A stretch of 64,000 nt of DNA from Amborella trichopoda (taxonomy: Eukaryota; Streptophyta; Magnoliopsida; Amborellales; Amborellaceae), in contig NW_006498435.1 of the NCBI RefSeq assembly GCF_000471905.2, positions 4,151,211 to 4,215,210 on the forward strand, read 5' to 3'. The notes beneath the pieces were generated by a model. It was not told the DNA's origin. It made no database searches and was given only the letters and a program-made list of their open reading frames with translations. The first letter of the stretch is position 1. The number at the start of each line of letters is the position of its first letter. A program made the position numbers and the translations under genes. This document shows, piece after piece, positions 11,041 to 22,422 of this stretch.

Positions 11041-12830
11041 AATTTGTAATGTAAACAATGATATAAAAAAAAGGAAAGAAAATATCCTAAGGAAAAATCG
11101 TCCTATCTATTACAACCTGTGTGACATACAAGGAAAGGAAAGAAAATATTTAGAGAGTACATATACACACACTCTCTCTCAAACACGTGATGGTTTATTG
11201 TGAACCATTTAGTGTTTGGAAGAAAAGCTTGAGAAACGAGAAGCGTTATATGACTTTATAACGAAGTTAATAATCTGTGAGGAATTGTAGATGTATAAAA
11301 GAGAGATTATTCTGACTAAATGTTCATGTTGAACAAAGTCACAATGCAGTTCAATATACTTGGTGTATTCATAAAACCCTAGGTTCTTTGCAATATAAAG
11401 GGAAAAGGAGCATAAAGTTCCATGTCTAAATCAGGATCATGAACAACTGCTAAGTGAATGGAATGAGTTGTACTAAAGAATTAATTGACAAGATAAAGAA
11501 CATTATTACTTATTGGTTGAGAGTTGGTCAAATAAATCAAGCTTCCTATAAGCTGCCTGTAAATTGTAGGATCAAGAAGGATCTCACCATCTATAGGACT
11601 AACTTTGATATTTCAACTCATTAGGCATTTGAATGCACTTTGAATCATCAACAAAACGAGCTCAAGAAATTGAGTTGAAAAAGCAAATATCAGCAATAAG
11701 AAAAATTAACATCTAGGCCCAAAAAATATTTTAAGAATCCCAAATCTTTCATCTAAAAAAGATAACTAAGTTGTTGCTTGATTAGATGAATGGTGACCTC
11801 ATCATCACAAAAAATAATCATATCATTAAAATAGAGTAGGAGAATTCTACATCCTTTGGGAGTGATTAAAATAAACATGGAAGGGTCATGATGGCCCTAC
11901 TGAGAACCTGTATGAGACAATAACAAGTACTAAAATTTTCAAACTATGCAAGAAAAGTTTGTTTAATCCCATAGAGTGCATGTCAAGATCGATAGACTCT
12001 ATTATCAGCATAGAAACCCCAAGAGGTAGCTTCATATAAACTTCTTCTGCAAGATCACCATTGAGAAATGCATTTTTGAGATAGAGTTAATGGATAGGCC
12101 ATTGACAAACAACATTCGATACTACCATTAGCTAAAATTTAATTTTGTACACCCACCGAATCCCAATCACACTTTTATCTTTGGAGGTGTAACAAGATCC
12201 CAAGCATGCATTCTGTTAAGGCAGTCAATTCTTCTACCATGGCACATTACTACTAGCCAGTTTGGAAGCTCCCTCATAGATTTGTTGCTAGATTAAGAAC
12301 AAAAAAAGAAAGAAAGGCTCGATTCTTAGGTAAAAAGGTTTCATAATCAACAAAATACATGGATAAGACAAAGACATGAGTATTATGCTAAGTAGAAGGT
12401 ATCTGTACAAGAGCAGTAAGTGCAAGTTCCCGAAGTAGATAATTAGCAGTAGTTAAGTGCTCTACAATCAGATCATCCATAAGAGATGTGGGTGAGGTTG
12501 TAGACACTGGAGAAACATCATCCGAGAAAGGGACAAGAAATAAGTGGAAGAAGAGCTAGCATCAAGTGGAGGGAAATAAAAAGGAACATGCTTATAAAAT
12601 ATCACATGTCGGGACACTAGACGCTTCTTGGACACAAGGTTATAGCATTTAATCCCTTTTGGTGGTCAGGATAACTTAGGAAACATAATTTAACTACTCA
12701 GCAAGTGTTGTGTGAATAGCTTTTGCACAAAAAATTCTTGAAACTAAGGCTTACAAGAGAAGAGCCCACATAATTCTTTCAGATGCCAAACTCTACATTC
12801 TTGAGAATCTAGATCTTTACTCAACTGGAG
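11041..12830 (-). pseudogene. Ty1/copia pol remains: end of integrase, reverse transcriptase, RNase H side
   Basis: Reading the minus strand, broken frames give copia signatures in the right order. A GIKCYNLVSKKRLVSRHVIF stretch (about 12,580-12,670) corresponds to the end of the integrase region. LKNAFLNGDLAEEVYM (about 12,030-12,090) is an RT core block. LLLYFNDMIIF (about 11,810-11,850) is the active site, with the usual YVDD changed to YFND. LLDPTIYRQLIGSLIYLTNS (about 11,510-11,580) is the post-RT block. Stops and frameshifts occur throughout, so this is a dead element. A copia integrase fragment on the same strand at 57,596-57,867 would lie upstream in the element and may be the other half. 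Confidence 0.8.
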
Positions 12831-13339
12831 AATCAGAGAGTAAAAGTGACTTCAACGAAGATCATGGGATTGACCAAGCCTTGATTTGGCCTTTGAAGTT
12901 TTAGATGGTGAAGCATGAGCCAGACCACTCACTTCTATTGAATGTTGATTGAGATATGCTATACCATGTTGGAGATGGTGTGATCAATTCATTCTTGGTC
13001 ACGAAATTCAGGAAAGGACGATAAGAAGAGCGTAACATTCTTCCTATAAAAGATGGAGCCTCGTAGCTGTAATAGAAGCTGTATAGCGCCTTAAGCCCAC
13101 CAGATCATGAAGAACATGAACTACGACCCATCCACCAACTAAGGTTTGAATGATGGAAAGGGAATGATAACGCCCTTCGAGGAAATTGAAAGCATGTCAT
13201 GTAAGAGGTTCAGAACTCAAGGGCTTGGATACACCTTGACTCTCAAATCTAGCTCAAAGAGCGTGCACTAAAGAAAATGGACAGTCAATTGCACTCAGAC
13301 AATGAAGTTGCGATAGAGCTTTCCCTTAAGAAATTGGAA
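12831..13339. other. Unassigned junction region
   Basis: This stretch lies between the copia remains (minus) and the first recognisable Tat/Ogre-like pol residues (plus). I recognise no domain. It probably holds the left edge of copy A and diverged copia sequence. Confidence 0.4.
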
Positions 13340-14370
13340 GATGGAGGCTAGGCCACAGTGGACGAGTTGATAGAAATTGAACTATGCGAGGAAGGAGATC
13401 ACAAGCCCACATTCATGAGTTCGTCTTTGGAATCAGAGGAGAGAAAACAGTAAATTATCAATCAAAGATATCGAAAGTGCGGTCATACTATAAGTTCATC
13501 AGGATTCATGATGAGATTTGGCCAACTTTTATAATGGCTGCCTACCTAACACAACCATGCCCCTACACCTGGGCATGGGATGTGTTAAGGGAAAGTTTAA
13601 GGTCCTCACCCTTCTTAGACCTGGTAGGCTTCATCAAGGAAGTTAAATACCCAAAATGGATGGTCAATGTTGTACCAGTCAAGAAGAAGAATGGACAAAT
13701 TCGGGTGTACATTGACTTTCGTGACATGAATGCGATATGTTCGAAAGATGACTTCCCCTTCCCTTCATCAAGATGCTCATTGATTTGATAACCAACTATC
13801 AGGCCTCGTTCATGGATGGTTATTTGAGGTATTACCAGATAAGGATGGCTCTTGAGGATGAAGAAGTTAAAGCCTTCGACTCCTAAGGGGGGTTTTTACT
13901 GCATCGTGATGCCATTCGGTCTCAAGAATACAGAGGCCACTTATCAGCGGGCTATGACCACTGTTTTTGAAGACCTGTTGCATGAAGAAGTGGAGTGTTA
14001 CATAGATGATCTCATAGTAAAATCAGGTGAGAGAAGCGCCCACATACAGAATATTAAACGGGTCTTTGAGTGGTTCTATCTTCATCAACTCAAGATGAAC
14101 CCTCTAAAGTGCACCTTCAATGTATGATCGGGAAAATTTTTAGGATTTAGTGTCAAGTACCCAGGCTTGGAGTTTGAACATGTCAAAATTTAGGTTATTC
14201 AAGAGATCGAAAATACAGAGGGAAGAGATGCACTTCGGAGACCGAAGTACAGAGACTGAAGTGCATCTCTGCCCTCTGCATTCTCAAGAATGCTTGGAGA
14301 TTGAACATGTCAAAATTTCGGTTATTCAAGAGTAACCTAAATGGAGAAGTGCATCTCCATTGCGTTGAAA
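13340..14370 (+). pseudogene. Copy A: reverse transcriptase of a Tat/Ogre-like Ty3/gypsy element
   Basis: Frames at 13,384-13,788 and 13,852-14,127 carry typical RT stretches. GFIKEVKYPKWMVNVVPVKK runs into a VYIDFRDMNAICSKDDFP stretch, and MPFGLKNTEATYQRAM is followed by the active site CYIDDLIVKS. The YIDD aspartates are intact. A stop and frameshift near 13,788-13,850 and a stop at 14,127 break the gene. Upstream, an ELIEIELCEEGD-like phrase around 13,355 matches the linker preceding RT in copy B, so the gag side of copy A is missing. Neighbours: RNase H and integrase remains follow on the same strand. Confidence 0.85.
14165..14332 (+). repeat. 41-bp direct repeat enclosing a 21-bp-arm hairpin
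   Basis: Direct copies at 14,165-14,205 and 14,292-14,332 differ at two positions. They duplicate the coding region just after RT (GLEFEHVK / GLEIEHVK). Between them, 14,216-14,236 and 14,258-14,278 are inverted copies with one mismatch in 21. A smaller hairpin, ATGGAGA...TCTCCAT, follows at 14,341-14,360. Confidence 0.85.
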
Positions 14371-15377
14371 AGATGTGTTTATAATTAATCTTTGCAGTTC
14401 AAAAAATTTGACATTATTTATTGGCACACCCAGTTGGCTCATTTCACGAGTTGACCCTATCAAGTTTCTCATGTCACACCCCTGCCTATCGGGATGCCTT
14501 GCGAAGTGGTCATTACTCATCATAGAGTTGAACATAACCTATGTGCTGCAAAAATCTATCAAAGGCCAAGCACTAGCAAACTTTTTGGTTGCACATTCCT
14601 TCCCAGCAAATTCTCCCTTATCATAGGACCTCCCAAATGCAGAAGTGCTTTGCATCGAAGGCTCATGTGATTGGAAGATGTACTTTGACAAAGCTTTTCA
14701 GTCTTAATGGGGTTGTGCCAGATTGGTACTCTTCAAACCTCTGAAAGGTCTCGTCCTACTGTCCTTCTCTCTTCAAGGGGTGGAGTCTCATAAAGGGCAG
14801 AGTATCAAGCACTCATTATAGGTCTGGAAATTACTTCTCACATGAACTTAAAGTACCTAGCCATCTTTTGATATTTTGAGCTAGTGATAAGGCAGCTTAA
14901 AGGGGTATATGATGTGAGGAAAGACATCCTCAAATCTTACTTCTACACCTTAACTCCCTGATGGCACAACTCGAAGACGTCACCCTCGAGCATATCCCGC
15001 AAAGGCTCAATTCGTAGGCTGATGCGCTCGTAAAGCTCCACGAAAGGAGCCTACACCAATATGGGTAGGTGAATTGAGATATATCGAGCTTGTTGATGAA
15101 CTTGATGGTGACAATGAGTGGTATATGTCCCCATAATGTTTGTCCTACCCATTCAGGGCATTTCTCGCGGCCAAAGATGCCCTTAAAGCATCAAGCAGTT
15201 CTCAAGAGCCTCGAATGACAAAGGTAAACAATGAGCAGCCGGAGTCTTAGGTCCCCCTGTGTGCAGAAATTGAGCAATTTAGAGATTAGCAGGCACTTGT
15301 ACTGAATTATCTTAAGCATAATCATCTCAAGATCAGAAGGTTAGCCACCAGATACATGTGTTTTTGATGCTCCTTTA
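14371..15377 (+). pseudogene. Copy A: RNase H and linker region, degraded
   Basis: The frame 14,375-14,626 reads through motifs seen in copy B at 32,470-32,640, such as DPIKFLMSHPCLSGCLAKW, ELNITYVLQKSIKGQALANF and LVAHSFPANSPLS. Downstream, a WKMYFDKAF-like phrase (about 14,670) and an LELVIRQLKGVYDVRKD-like phrase (about 14,880) fit the RNase H and second RNase H-like parts of Tat-lineage elements. Stops are frequent. Confidence 0.75.
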
Positions 15378-16105
15378 ATGACATGCTACTCAAGTGCATA
15401 TACTAAGGAGAAGCAAGTCATGTGCTTGAAAAAATTCATGTTGGAATATGCGGAGTGCACCAATCCGGTCCCAAGCTCTATGATCGCACTTAAAGTTAGG
15501 CTACTACTGGCTGACCATGATTGTAGATTCTCTTGTTTGTGCCAAAAGCTGTCAAGTCTGTCAAATACATGCAAGCTTCATCCACCAGACCCTTGAACCT
15601 CTTCACCCAATAGTAGCATCATGGCCTCATTTGCAGTGGGGTATAGACATTGTGGTACTCATAGACCCGCTGTCTACTTCCAGCCATGTATTTATTCTCG
15701 CTGCCACTGATTATTTCTCCAAGTGGGCTGAAGCCATCCCTCTTAAACAAGTCCTTAGACTTTCGGTGGCTAACTTTGTTCGTCATCACATTATCTATCA
15801 ATTCGGTGTCCTTGACCTGATCACTTTAGATAATGGTCCATAGTTTTGCAGCCATCACATAGACCGTTCAGTCAATCAATTCGGCTTCCATTAAAAGTAC
15901 TCGACTATGTACCACCCTCGAGCTAATGGCCTAGTTGAAGCTTTCAACAAAACCCTATGTGATGCCCTGCGAAAGTCTGTCTCCAAAACAAAGAAATATT
16001 GATATGAGAAACTCCCTAAAGTTTTATGGGCCTACCGCACCACCATGTGTGGTCCAACTGAAACCACTCCATACCCCTTAGATAATGGGAAAGAAGCAGT
16101 CCTGT
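15378..16105 (+). pseudogene. Copy A: integrase, 5' part (interrupted by a solo LTR)
   Basis: The frame 15,517-15,843 holds the end of the HHCC zinc site (CAKSCQVCQIHA) and the core: an HLQWGIDIV stretch with the first catalytic Asp, ATDYFSKWAEAIPLK, and LDNGP with the second Asp. Later frames give TMYHPRANGLVEAFNKTLC with the catalytic Glu. The three catalytic acids are therefore visible, but stops break the frame. At 16,105 the coding sequence is cut by the solo LTR and resumes at 19,742. The duplicated target is CCTGT (16,101-16,105) and CTTGT (19,742-19,746). Confidence 0.85.
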
Positions 16106-16428
16106 TGGTCAGGCTCCTCGGTCTCGCCTTTTGGGTCAGGTCGACTTGGTGACATGGTCGTCGGTTCGAGACGAACCCGAGACCTGAGACCACTCTCTCA
16201 AGAACCACATAGGGAGGACACGGGTAGGAATACCAGCCGACGGGAGAGGAATTTGGGTCGTGAGGCGGGATGTACCTCACGTGGATCCGTGATATGTTAG
16301 GGTTGGCTCACGTGGGTACCCTCTTAGATCATGAAGAAAGCCCTTCATGTCTGAGACTGGTTCGGGCTCGCCCCCCTTGGCCTCCTTTTCTTCCTTCCTG
16401 TGACCACACACACACACATAAGAATACA

Positions 16429-16458
16429 GACAAGTGGGTCAAGGGACCCGGGCTTGTC
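16429..16458 (-). other. Conserved U5 stem-loop
   Basis: GACAAG...CTTGTC forms the outer stem and GGGTC...GACCC-type pairs form the inner stem. Equivalent stem-loops occur at 26,227-26,258, 43,480-43,510 and 57,277-57,306 in sister LTRs, with stem differences that mostly keep pairing. Confidence 0.65.
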
Positions 16459-16599
16459 TAAGTGCAGGCGTATGAATATACGCAAGTTTGAGAGGAAAAA
16501 GTGCAAAGATGAATGAGACGAATGCTGGAAGGTGTCATTGATTCCTTATCAATCCAACAGCCTTACATCGCCTTCTTAACGAGAAACCCATGACTTTTT

Positions 16600-18130
16600 G
16601 AGTTCATGAAGGAAAGAGTAAAGAAAGATGAAGATAAGGGAGAAGAGAGGGAGAGATAGAAGAAGAGAGGAAGATTAGAGAGGAGAGATAGGAGATAGAA
16701 GATCAGAGATAGAGAGAGAATAGAAAGTGAGAATGAGGAGGGAGAAGAGATGATAAAGAGAATAGAGTCGATATAGAATAGAGAGAAAAGAGAATAGAGG
16801 AGCAAAGGAGAGATATGGACAACGGCTTATGCTGTCGTCTAGGGAAGGGAGGTAGATGAAGGAGAGATATAAGCGGTGACTCACACTATCATTTGGGGCA
16901 ATGATGAGAGGAGAGAGAAAAGAAGGAGATAACATGATAGAGAAGAAGAGAACAAAAGGGAGAGAGCGAGAAGGAAAGAAATAATGGCAAAGGGGAAATG
17001 AAAGAAAAACATAGACGGCGGTTTACATTGTCGTTAGAGGGAGAGAAAAGAGAGAAGGAAGAAGGCATAAAAGAGAAGAAGAAGGAATAGATGAAAGAAA
17101 GGACATGGACAATGGCTTGTACCGCTGTTCGAATAAGGAATGGAAGAAGAGGATGGGGAGAGAGGAGAGAGAAGAGAGGAAGTACGAAAGTAAAAAGAAA
17201 AGAAGAAAGGATAGGAGGTAAAAGAGAGAAAGAGGAGAGAGAAGAGGGGAAGAGAGAGAAAGATAAGAGAAGAAAGGGAGAGAGAGAAGAAAGAAGAAAG
17301 AAGAGGAAAGAGGGAAAAGAGGGGAGAGAAGAAAGAGAAAGAAAGAGGAGAGAGGGAAAAAGAGAGGAAAAGAGGAGAGAAGAGAAAAGAGAAGGAAAGA
17401 TGAGAGATAAGAAAGAAGAAAGGGAAAGAGAGGAGAGAAAGAGGAAAGAGGAGAGAGAAGAAAGAAAAAGGAAAGAGAGGGAGGAAGAGAGGAAAAGAGG
17501 AGAGAGAAGAAAGGGAAGAGAGAAAAGAAAAAGAGAAGGAAAGAGAGAAAAGAGGGGAGAGAAGAAAGAGAAAGAGATGAGAGAGAAAGATAGAAAGATG
17601 AGAGAGAAGAAAGAGAAGATAGGGAAAGAGAGGAGAGAGAGAAAGAGGGAAAGAGGGGAGAGAGAGAAAGAGGGAAAGAGGGGAGAGAAGAAAGAGAAAG
17701 AAAGAGGAGAGAGGGAGGGAGAGAGAGAAAGTGGAGAGAGAAGAAAGAGAAAGAGAGGAGAGAAGAGAAGGAAAAAGGAGAGAGAAGAAAGCGAAAAAGG
17801 AAAAGAGAGGAGAGAGAGAGGAAAAGAGGGAAGAAAGAGGGTAAAGAAGAAAGAGAAGAGAGGAAAAGAGGAAAGAGAAGAAAGAGAAGGAGAGAAGAGA
17901 AAAGAACAAAAGAGGAGAGAGAATAAAGAGAAGAAAGGGAGAGAGGGGAGAAAGAGGAAGAGGGAAGAGAGAGGAAGAGAGGGAAAGAGGAGAGAGAAGC
18001 GACGGTTGAGGCTTGTCACTTCAAGAAAAGGCTCCGACTGTCATTCGATGGAGAGAGAAAAAGAGGAGTGAGAAGGAGAAAGAATGAGAGGAAGAAGAAA
18101 GAAGAGAATGACAGGGCCAACAGCTTAACT
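16600..18130 (-). repeat. Purine-rich (GA) tract with embedded near-palindromic words
   Basis: About 1.5 kb is nearly all A and G on the + strand. At its left end short words such as GACGGCGG...TTGTCGT recur (about 16,815, 16,870, 17,015, 17,100), each framed by GA repeats. The long Lys/Glu/Arg and Ser/Leu/Phe frames here are by-products of composition. Confidence 0.9.
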
Positions 18131-18390
18131 ATCGGCCCCTCACCTTACTCATGGGAGAAGAGAAAATTTCCTAGTGGTTCTTAGCTCAGTGGCTAAGACC
18201 AGGCTTAATGGGTAAAAATATTCTCTCTCCTCTCTCTTTCTAAGGAACAAAATGAAATTAATTGCAACAAGGGGGAATTCTTTACTAAAAATAATCGAGA
18301 GTTACACTAAGAGATCAAGAGATGATCCCTGAGCTAAAAACCTCTCTAAGAGATCAAAAGAAGCAGTCTCTTGAGTTTTTACATGCTGGA

Positions 18391-18398
18391 TATTTATA
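18391..18398 (-). promoter_or_regulatory. LTR TATA box
   Basis: TATAAATA on the minus strand, about 1.35 kb inside the LTR start. It is in the same position as TATATAAA boxes in sister LTRs. It marks the likely U3/R region. Confidence 0.65.
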
Positions 18399-19741
18399 GG
18401 CAACCATGGGAAACATAGTTGGATGTTCAAAAACTAACCTAATTGTTGAAAAATACATTTTTTGCTGAATTAAATAAATGCTAAAAGTGGGGGTAAAATG
18501 ATGATTTTGCCACTTGCCCGTAACAAGCTACGAAATTCTAGATGAGTCCCTGCCATGGCCATGAGTTCACGTGTACCTCTTGTGGCTGTCATTTGATCCT
18601 TCCAGCCAAAATAGTATCTATAACTTGGAGCGCTTAGTGAGAGGATCATTTTGATATACGTTTTAAGCCATGAATCGAGGTCTTTGGTTGCTAACTCTGA
18701 GTGACAGAATAGTGAGGATCTTGAGAGTTTTGGATCCAAGATCTCTTCTGTTCACTGATTGTTTTCCTCGATTTCTTTGTTGTAGATTGGCGATCAAGTC
18801 GTTTTGAGGATTTTGCAACAAGAGTGGTTCAATTTGGCGTCTAAATGATCATTTTCTGAATTTGGGAATTTAGGCCGGAATTGGGATTCTAGGAGCCAAA
18901 AATTTTCTCTTCTTTGTCCTTGAAATACGATGAATTCGACTGTTCATCATGCACGAGGTTTGGCATAACTGGAATTTTTAACTGCATCCATTCTTAGGCC
19001 AATCGGATGCGCAAGCGTCATGATCCGGTCATTTGATCTGAGGGACTTTCTTCTTCAAATTTCCTGTAACTTTTACTTTTTTCATTATCTTCTTTCTTTG
19101 ATTTCTATCGGCTCAGGCTACACTATCAGGAGAGCCATATGTCAAAATAGTCAGGCCGACGAGATGAACATCTTTTCAAAGTTAGGGCTTATTTCGTCTC
19201 GGGATGAGGGAGATACGATCATGGAAAGTTCAGCTCAAAATTGGAAAGAACAGTTTCCATAAGTTGAAGTTGGTTCTCCGAGGGTGCACCAGGATTGTGT
19301 GCGACCTACCCATTTTTGGTAAGTCTGTCACAGGTTGGTTGAGGAGTGTCCAAATGGCCCAAAATTTAGTACCCGTGGGTTTTCAAACCTTCTGAATCCA
19401 ACGGATTGGATATGGTGGTTGTTTGAATCTTAAAAAATAGAGTTGTAGTTGCAAGGTCTCTTTTTAGTATGATAGAGGCAGAATTCTGAAAACAGATTTG
19501 GCATCTGATCCACCTTAATCTTGTAAGATTGTGACAAGACTTAGCAGGTGTTCTTAAGGGACCCTTAGCCACATCTTGGGGCAATTCTGGGGACCAGCAG
19601 GAATTACACTCAGCATAAGGCCTTATTGGCCTACTGCTTCCAAGGTCCACAAGCATTCTGAATTCTTGTGGTCTTAGATCTCATACTACTCTCTATTTAT
19701 GCAAATCGAGGATAACAAGTGTCGGAAAATACACTTCAACA

Positions 19742-20156
19742 CTTGTCTTTGGAGATCCAATTTCCCTCGGCTCGAGTAGCCATCCATCACGGGATGATTG
19801 ACAGGAAGCAAACAACACTTCTCTACCAAGAAGTTGATGCCCTCAATGAAAAGAGGTTGATAGCTCAGCAAAGTCTTGAAATCCCCCGAGGCCACATGCA
19901 ACAAGCCTTCAACAAATCAGTTCGAGTACAATCGTTCACCCATGGAGAGTTAGTCTTGGAAGTGAGATGGCCCATTGTGACTAATGGCTGCCCCAAGAGA
20001 AAGTTCGAACCAAAATGGGAAGGGCTATTGGTGGTCAAGAAAGCATTCTGCAATGTAGCATACATACTAGTTCATCCTGATTGAGAATAAGTCGTGCCCC
20101 CAATTAATTGGCAATATCTGAAGAAATACTACTATAAGCATTGCTCCAAGCCGTAA
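19742..20156 (+). pseudogene. Copy A: integrase, 3' part
   Basis: The coding frame resumes directly after the solo LTR and one 5-bp target copy, in phase with the sequence before 16,101. It reads EIQFPSARVAIHH, EVDALNEKRLIAQQSL, SFTHGELVLEVRWPIV, KFEPKWEGLLVVKK, then PPINWQYLKKYY before a stop at 20,154-20,156. This is the usual C-terminal end of Tat-lineage integrases (compare 34,270-34,554 and 49,900-50,226). One in-frame stop lies just after the YILVHPD phrase. Confidence 0.88.
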
Positions 20157-20540
20157 TACCTTAAACTGCATGGCATTGGTCCATGCTTCACGACCTTAAA
20201 TTGCATGCCATTGGTTCAAGCCACAAGACCTTAAACTATGTGGCATGGGTTTCAGCTATATGACCTCAAAACAATAACATGTCCTTAGAGCATGACACAA
20301 AATTGGGTAACACACAAGTCCAAGTCGTATGACCTTAAACTGAACTACCCTATGGTCCTTAATCGCAAGACCATAAACTGCACTTGCCTATGATATATCA
20401 AGATTTTTTGTGTTACTTTATGGGCCAATAGAAAAAATAGAAAAAGAAAAAATGATTGTTGTACATCATTTTTGACGTACTTATATCCCTAGTACAGATA
20501 AGGAGATAGCCAATGATGACTTGATCGTACCGGTGCCCAA
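20157..20540 (+). repeat. Copy A: 3' non-coding region with GACCTTAAACTG repeats
   Basis: Phrases of the type GACCTTAAACTGCATGGCAT repeat at intervals of about 50-60 bp (about 20,153-20,360). They are related to the 69-bp repeat at 45.39-45.80 kb. The remainder is AT-rich. Confidence 0.7.
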
Positions 20541-21745
20541 GACACTGTCAGACTAAGGAAACACTTCAAAATAAGCATAACTTTAGGGAACCTTGGAAAA
20601 AGTACTAGCATTTCAAAAAGAGACCTTACAACTAAAGCCCTATTCTAGGGGCTTCAAAAAAATACCAAACCACTTCCATTTCATTCAGAAAGTTGAGAAA
20701 ACCCTAAGGACCAAATTTGGGTTCAATCGGACCTCCTGGGAATATTCTGGGCCAAAGTTACCAAAAAATGGGTAGATTTGTACACTATTGCGATGCGGCC
20801 TCACCAAACCAATCCCCAATCATGGAGGTTGCACTCTTCACATCTCGAGATCATTTGTAAAAATGCTCATAGATCACTTGTTTGGAGTCGGAACAAGCTC
20901 AAATTCAGACACAAGCTAGGTCTCGACAACCCGATCTTTTTGACATATGGCACTCGTCGTGACAACCCAGAATCCAAGCTTTCTAGAGAGAAGATGAGCT
21001 CGAAACCATGGAAATAAGAGTTTTCGAAGAAAGGACATCTTGAAATTCGTGAATAAATAACTCAATATTTGTACATCGGATCATCGTAAAAATAAGTCCG
21101 ACGAGACCATATCATGAAGGGCTACAAGCTGGAATTACTTTACACTCAATCCAAGGTTGGATAATCACAAATTCCAATGTTGAAGAAAAGGATGGTCGCC
21201 CAATGGTCGGAATTCCTTTTTCCAGCGATCTCTTGAATTTTTAAAAACTTCAAGCAAGGACCAAAACGAACAAAATTTGGTGCAAAACGACTGTGGTAGT
21301 CTCCTCTTTAATTTGCAATCAAAATAAAGACTTGAAACACCACGGATCACATTGCATCGGCGGCCAAAAGTTCACGATCAAGCCGGATTTCTACCTCTCA
21401 GAAAAAGACTGTCTCAAGACGATCAAAAGACATCAAAATCTTTAGAATCAAGTAAGCATCAAGACTACAATAATGGATCATCTGAATCATCGCCATAAGC
21501 ATCCGAAAATGCTTCTAAGATCTGGCAATGGAGAAAGGCCCCTCAGAGAGGGATAGTTTCATCATTAGCACAAAAGATTTAAGGAAGCATTTTTGTCATT
21601 ATTGCTAAATTCGGGATGTTATTGTTATTTCTTTTAATTGTTATTAGGCTTAGTTTTGAGCATCCACCCCTGTTCGATGGGTCCTCTATATAAACAAGCT
21701 TAGGTCAATTGTAAATTCATTAATGAAATAAAAGCACTAATCTTG
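20541..21745 (+). mobile_element. Copy A: truncated 3' LTR (U3 and R only)
   Basis: This segment follows the family U3 order: an AAATGGGTAG...GCGGCCTC block near 20,765-20,805, a CATGGAAACC/TGACATATGGCA-like region, a TATA box at 21,687-21,694 and AATAAA at 21,727-21,732. The first 200-250 bases of the LTR and everything after R are missing or diverged. Confidence 0.7.
21687..21694 (+). promoter_or_regulatory. LTR TATA box
   Basis: TATATAAA in the context CCTCTATATAAACAAGC, followed 33 bp later by an AATAAA poly(A) signal (21,727-21,732). This is a typical compact U3/R arrangement. Confidence 0.7.
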
Positions 21746-22422
21746 TTTCCACTTTTCTTTTGCTTCTAACCCTTAGATCCAACGCCCATGTCACTTCCCA
21801 AATTTTATACTACTAAAACTCCTAAGATGTGACAATTTATTCTTAAGGAACAAAACAAATCCTAAATTTTTACTATATAATGCTCCAAAACAAAATTTTC
21901 ATCCATAAGCTTTCAGACTTATACAAAGTTTATTTCACAGCTTATAATAACATGATGATTTATATATATACAACTTTGACAGTACAAAAGTTACAAAGGC
22001 GAATTTATCCATGACTACAAACTTCTTCCAAACTACTCCTATTGTACATACAAAAAATATGGATGTGATTACTCTGAAAAATTTCACAACCGCTTGATAA
22101 GTTTGGCTACTCAGTACATGACCATCATTATCCTTACAAATCATGGTTAGAGAGTGTAAATATTTTCTACAAGAATGCATATTAAGCATAATTTCGACGT
22201 ATTGATTTCATGCATTCTAATACATGCTATTAGACAGATACATTTCTAATCTTACACATATCATGTATTCCTTATTAGATAAAGAAAATAAGCTTGATAC
22301 ATTAACCATATGCACATGATCATATCAAGCTCAACAATAATCTAAATTTAGTAGTTTAAAATATTACTGCAATCAAGTATCAGATATGATCAAACAAGCA
22401 TTCACAACAACAAAAGTCCTAA
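21746..22422. other. Unclassified AT-rich segment
   Basis: 677 bp that match neither the Tat/Ogre-like LTR nor the chromovirus LTR. They include a CCCATGTCACTTCCCAAATTTT phrase and many ATATAT runs. It is the left flank of copy B. No coding frame is convincing. Confidence 0.5.

Larger units (their letters stand above)
16106..19741 (-). mobile_element. Complete solo LTR of the Tat/Ogre-like family
   Basis: This 3,636-bp unit starts TGGTCAGG and ends TTCAACA on the + strand, so it is TG...CA bounded on its own (minus) strand. It sits inside the integrase of copy A with 5-bp flanks CCTGT and CTTGT. In sense order it has U3 (19,741 down to about 18,400), a TATA box (18,391-18,398), a purine/pyrimidine tract (on the + strand GA-rich, 16,600-18,130), a stem-loop (16,429-16,458) and the conserved GC-rich end block (16,106-about 16,335). 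This copy defines the limits of the family LTR, because both edges and the target duplication can be read. Confidence 0.88.

Noticed and set aside
16889..18071. Long open frames on both strands (over 300 residues) rich in Ser/Leu/Phe or Lys/Glu/Arg
   Set aside because: They lie in the GA/CT tract of the solo LTR. Composition alone keeps frames open on both strands, and no domain is present.
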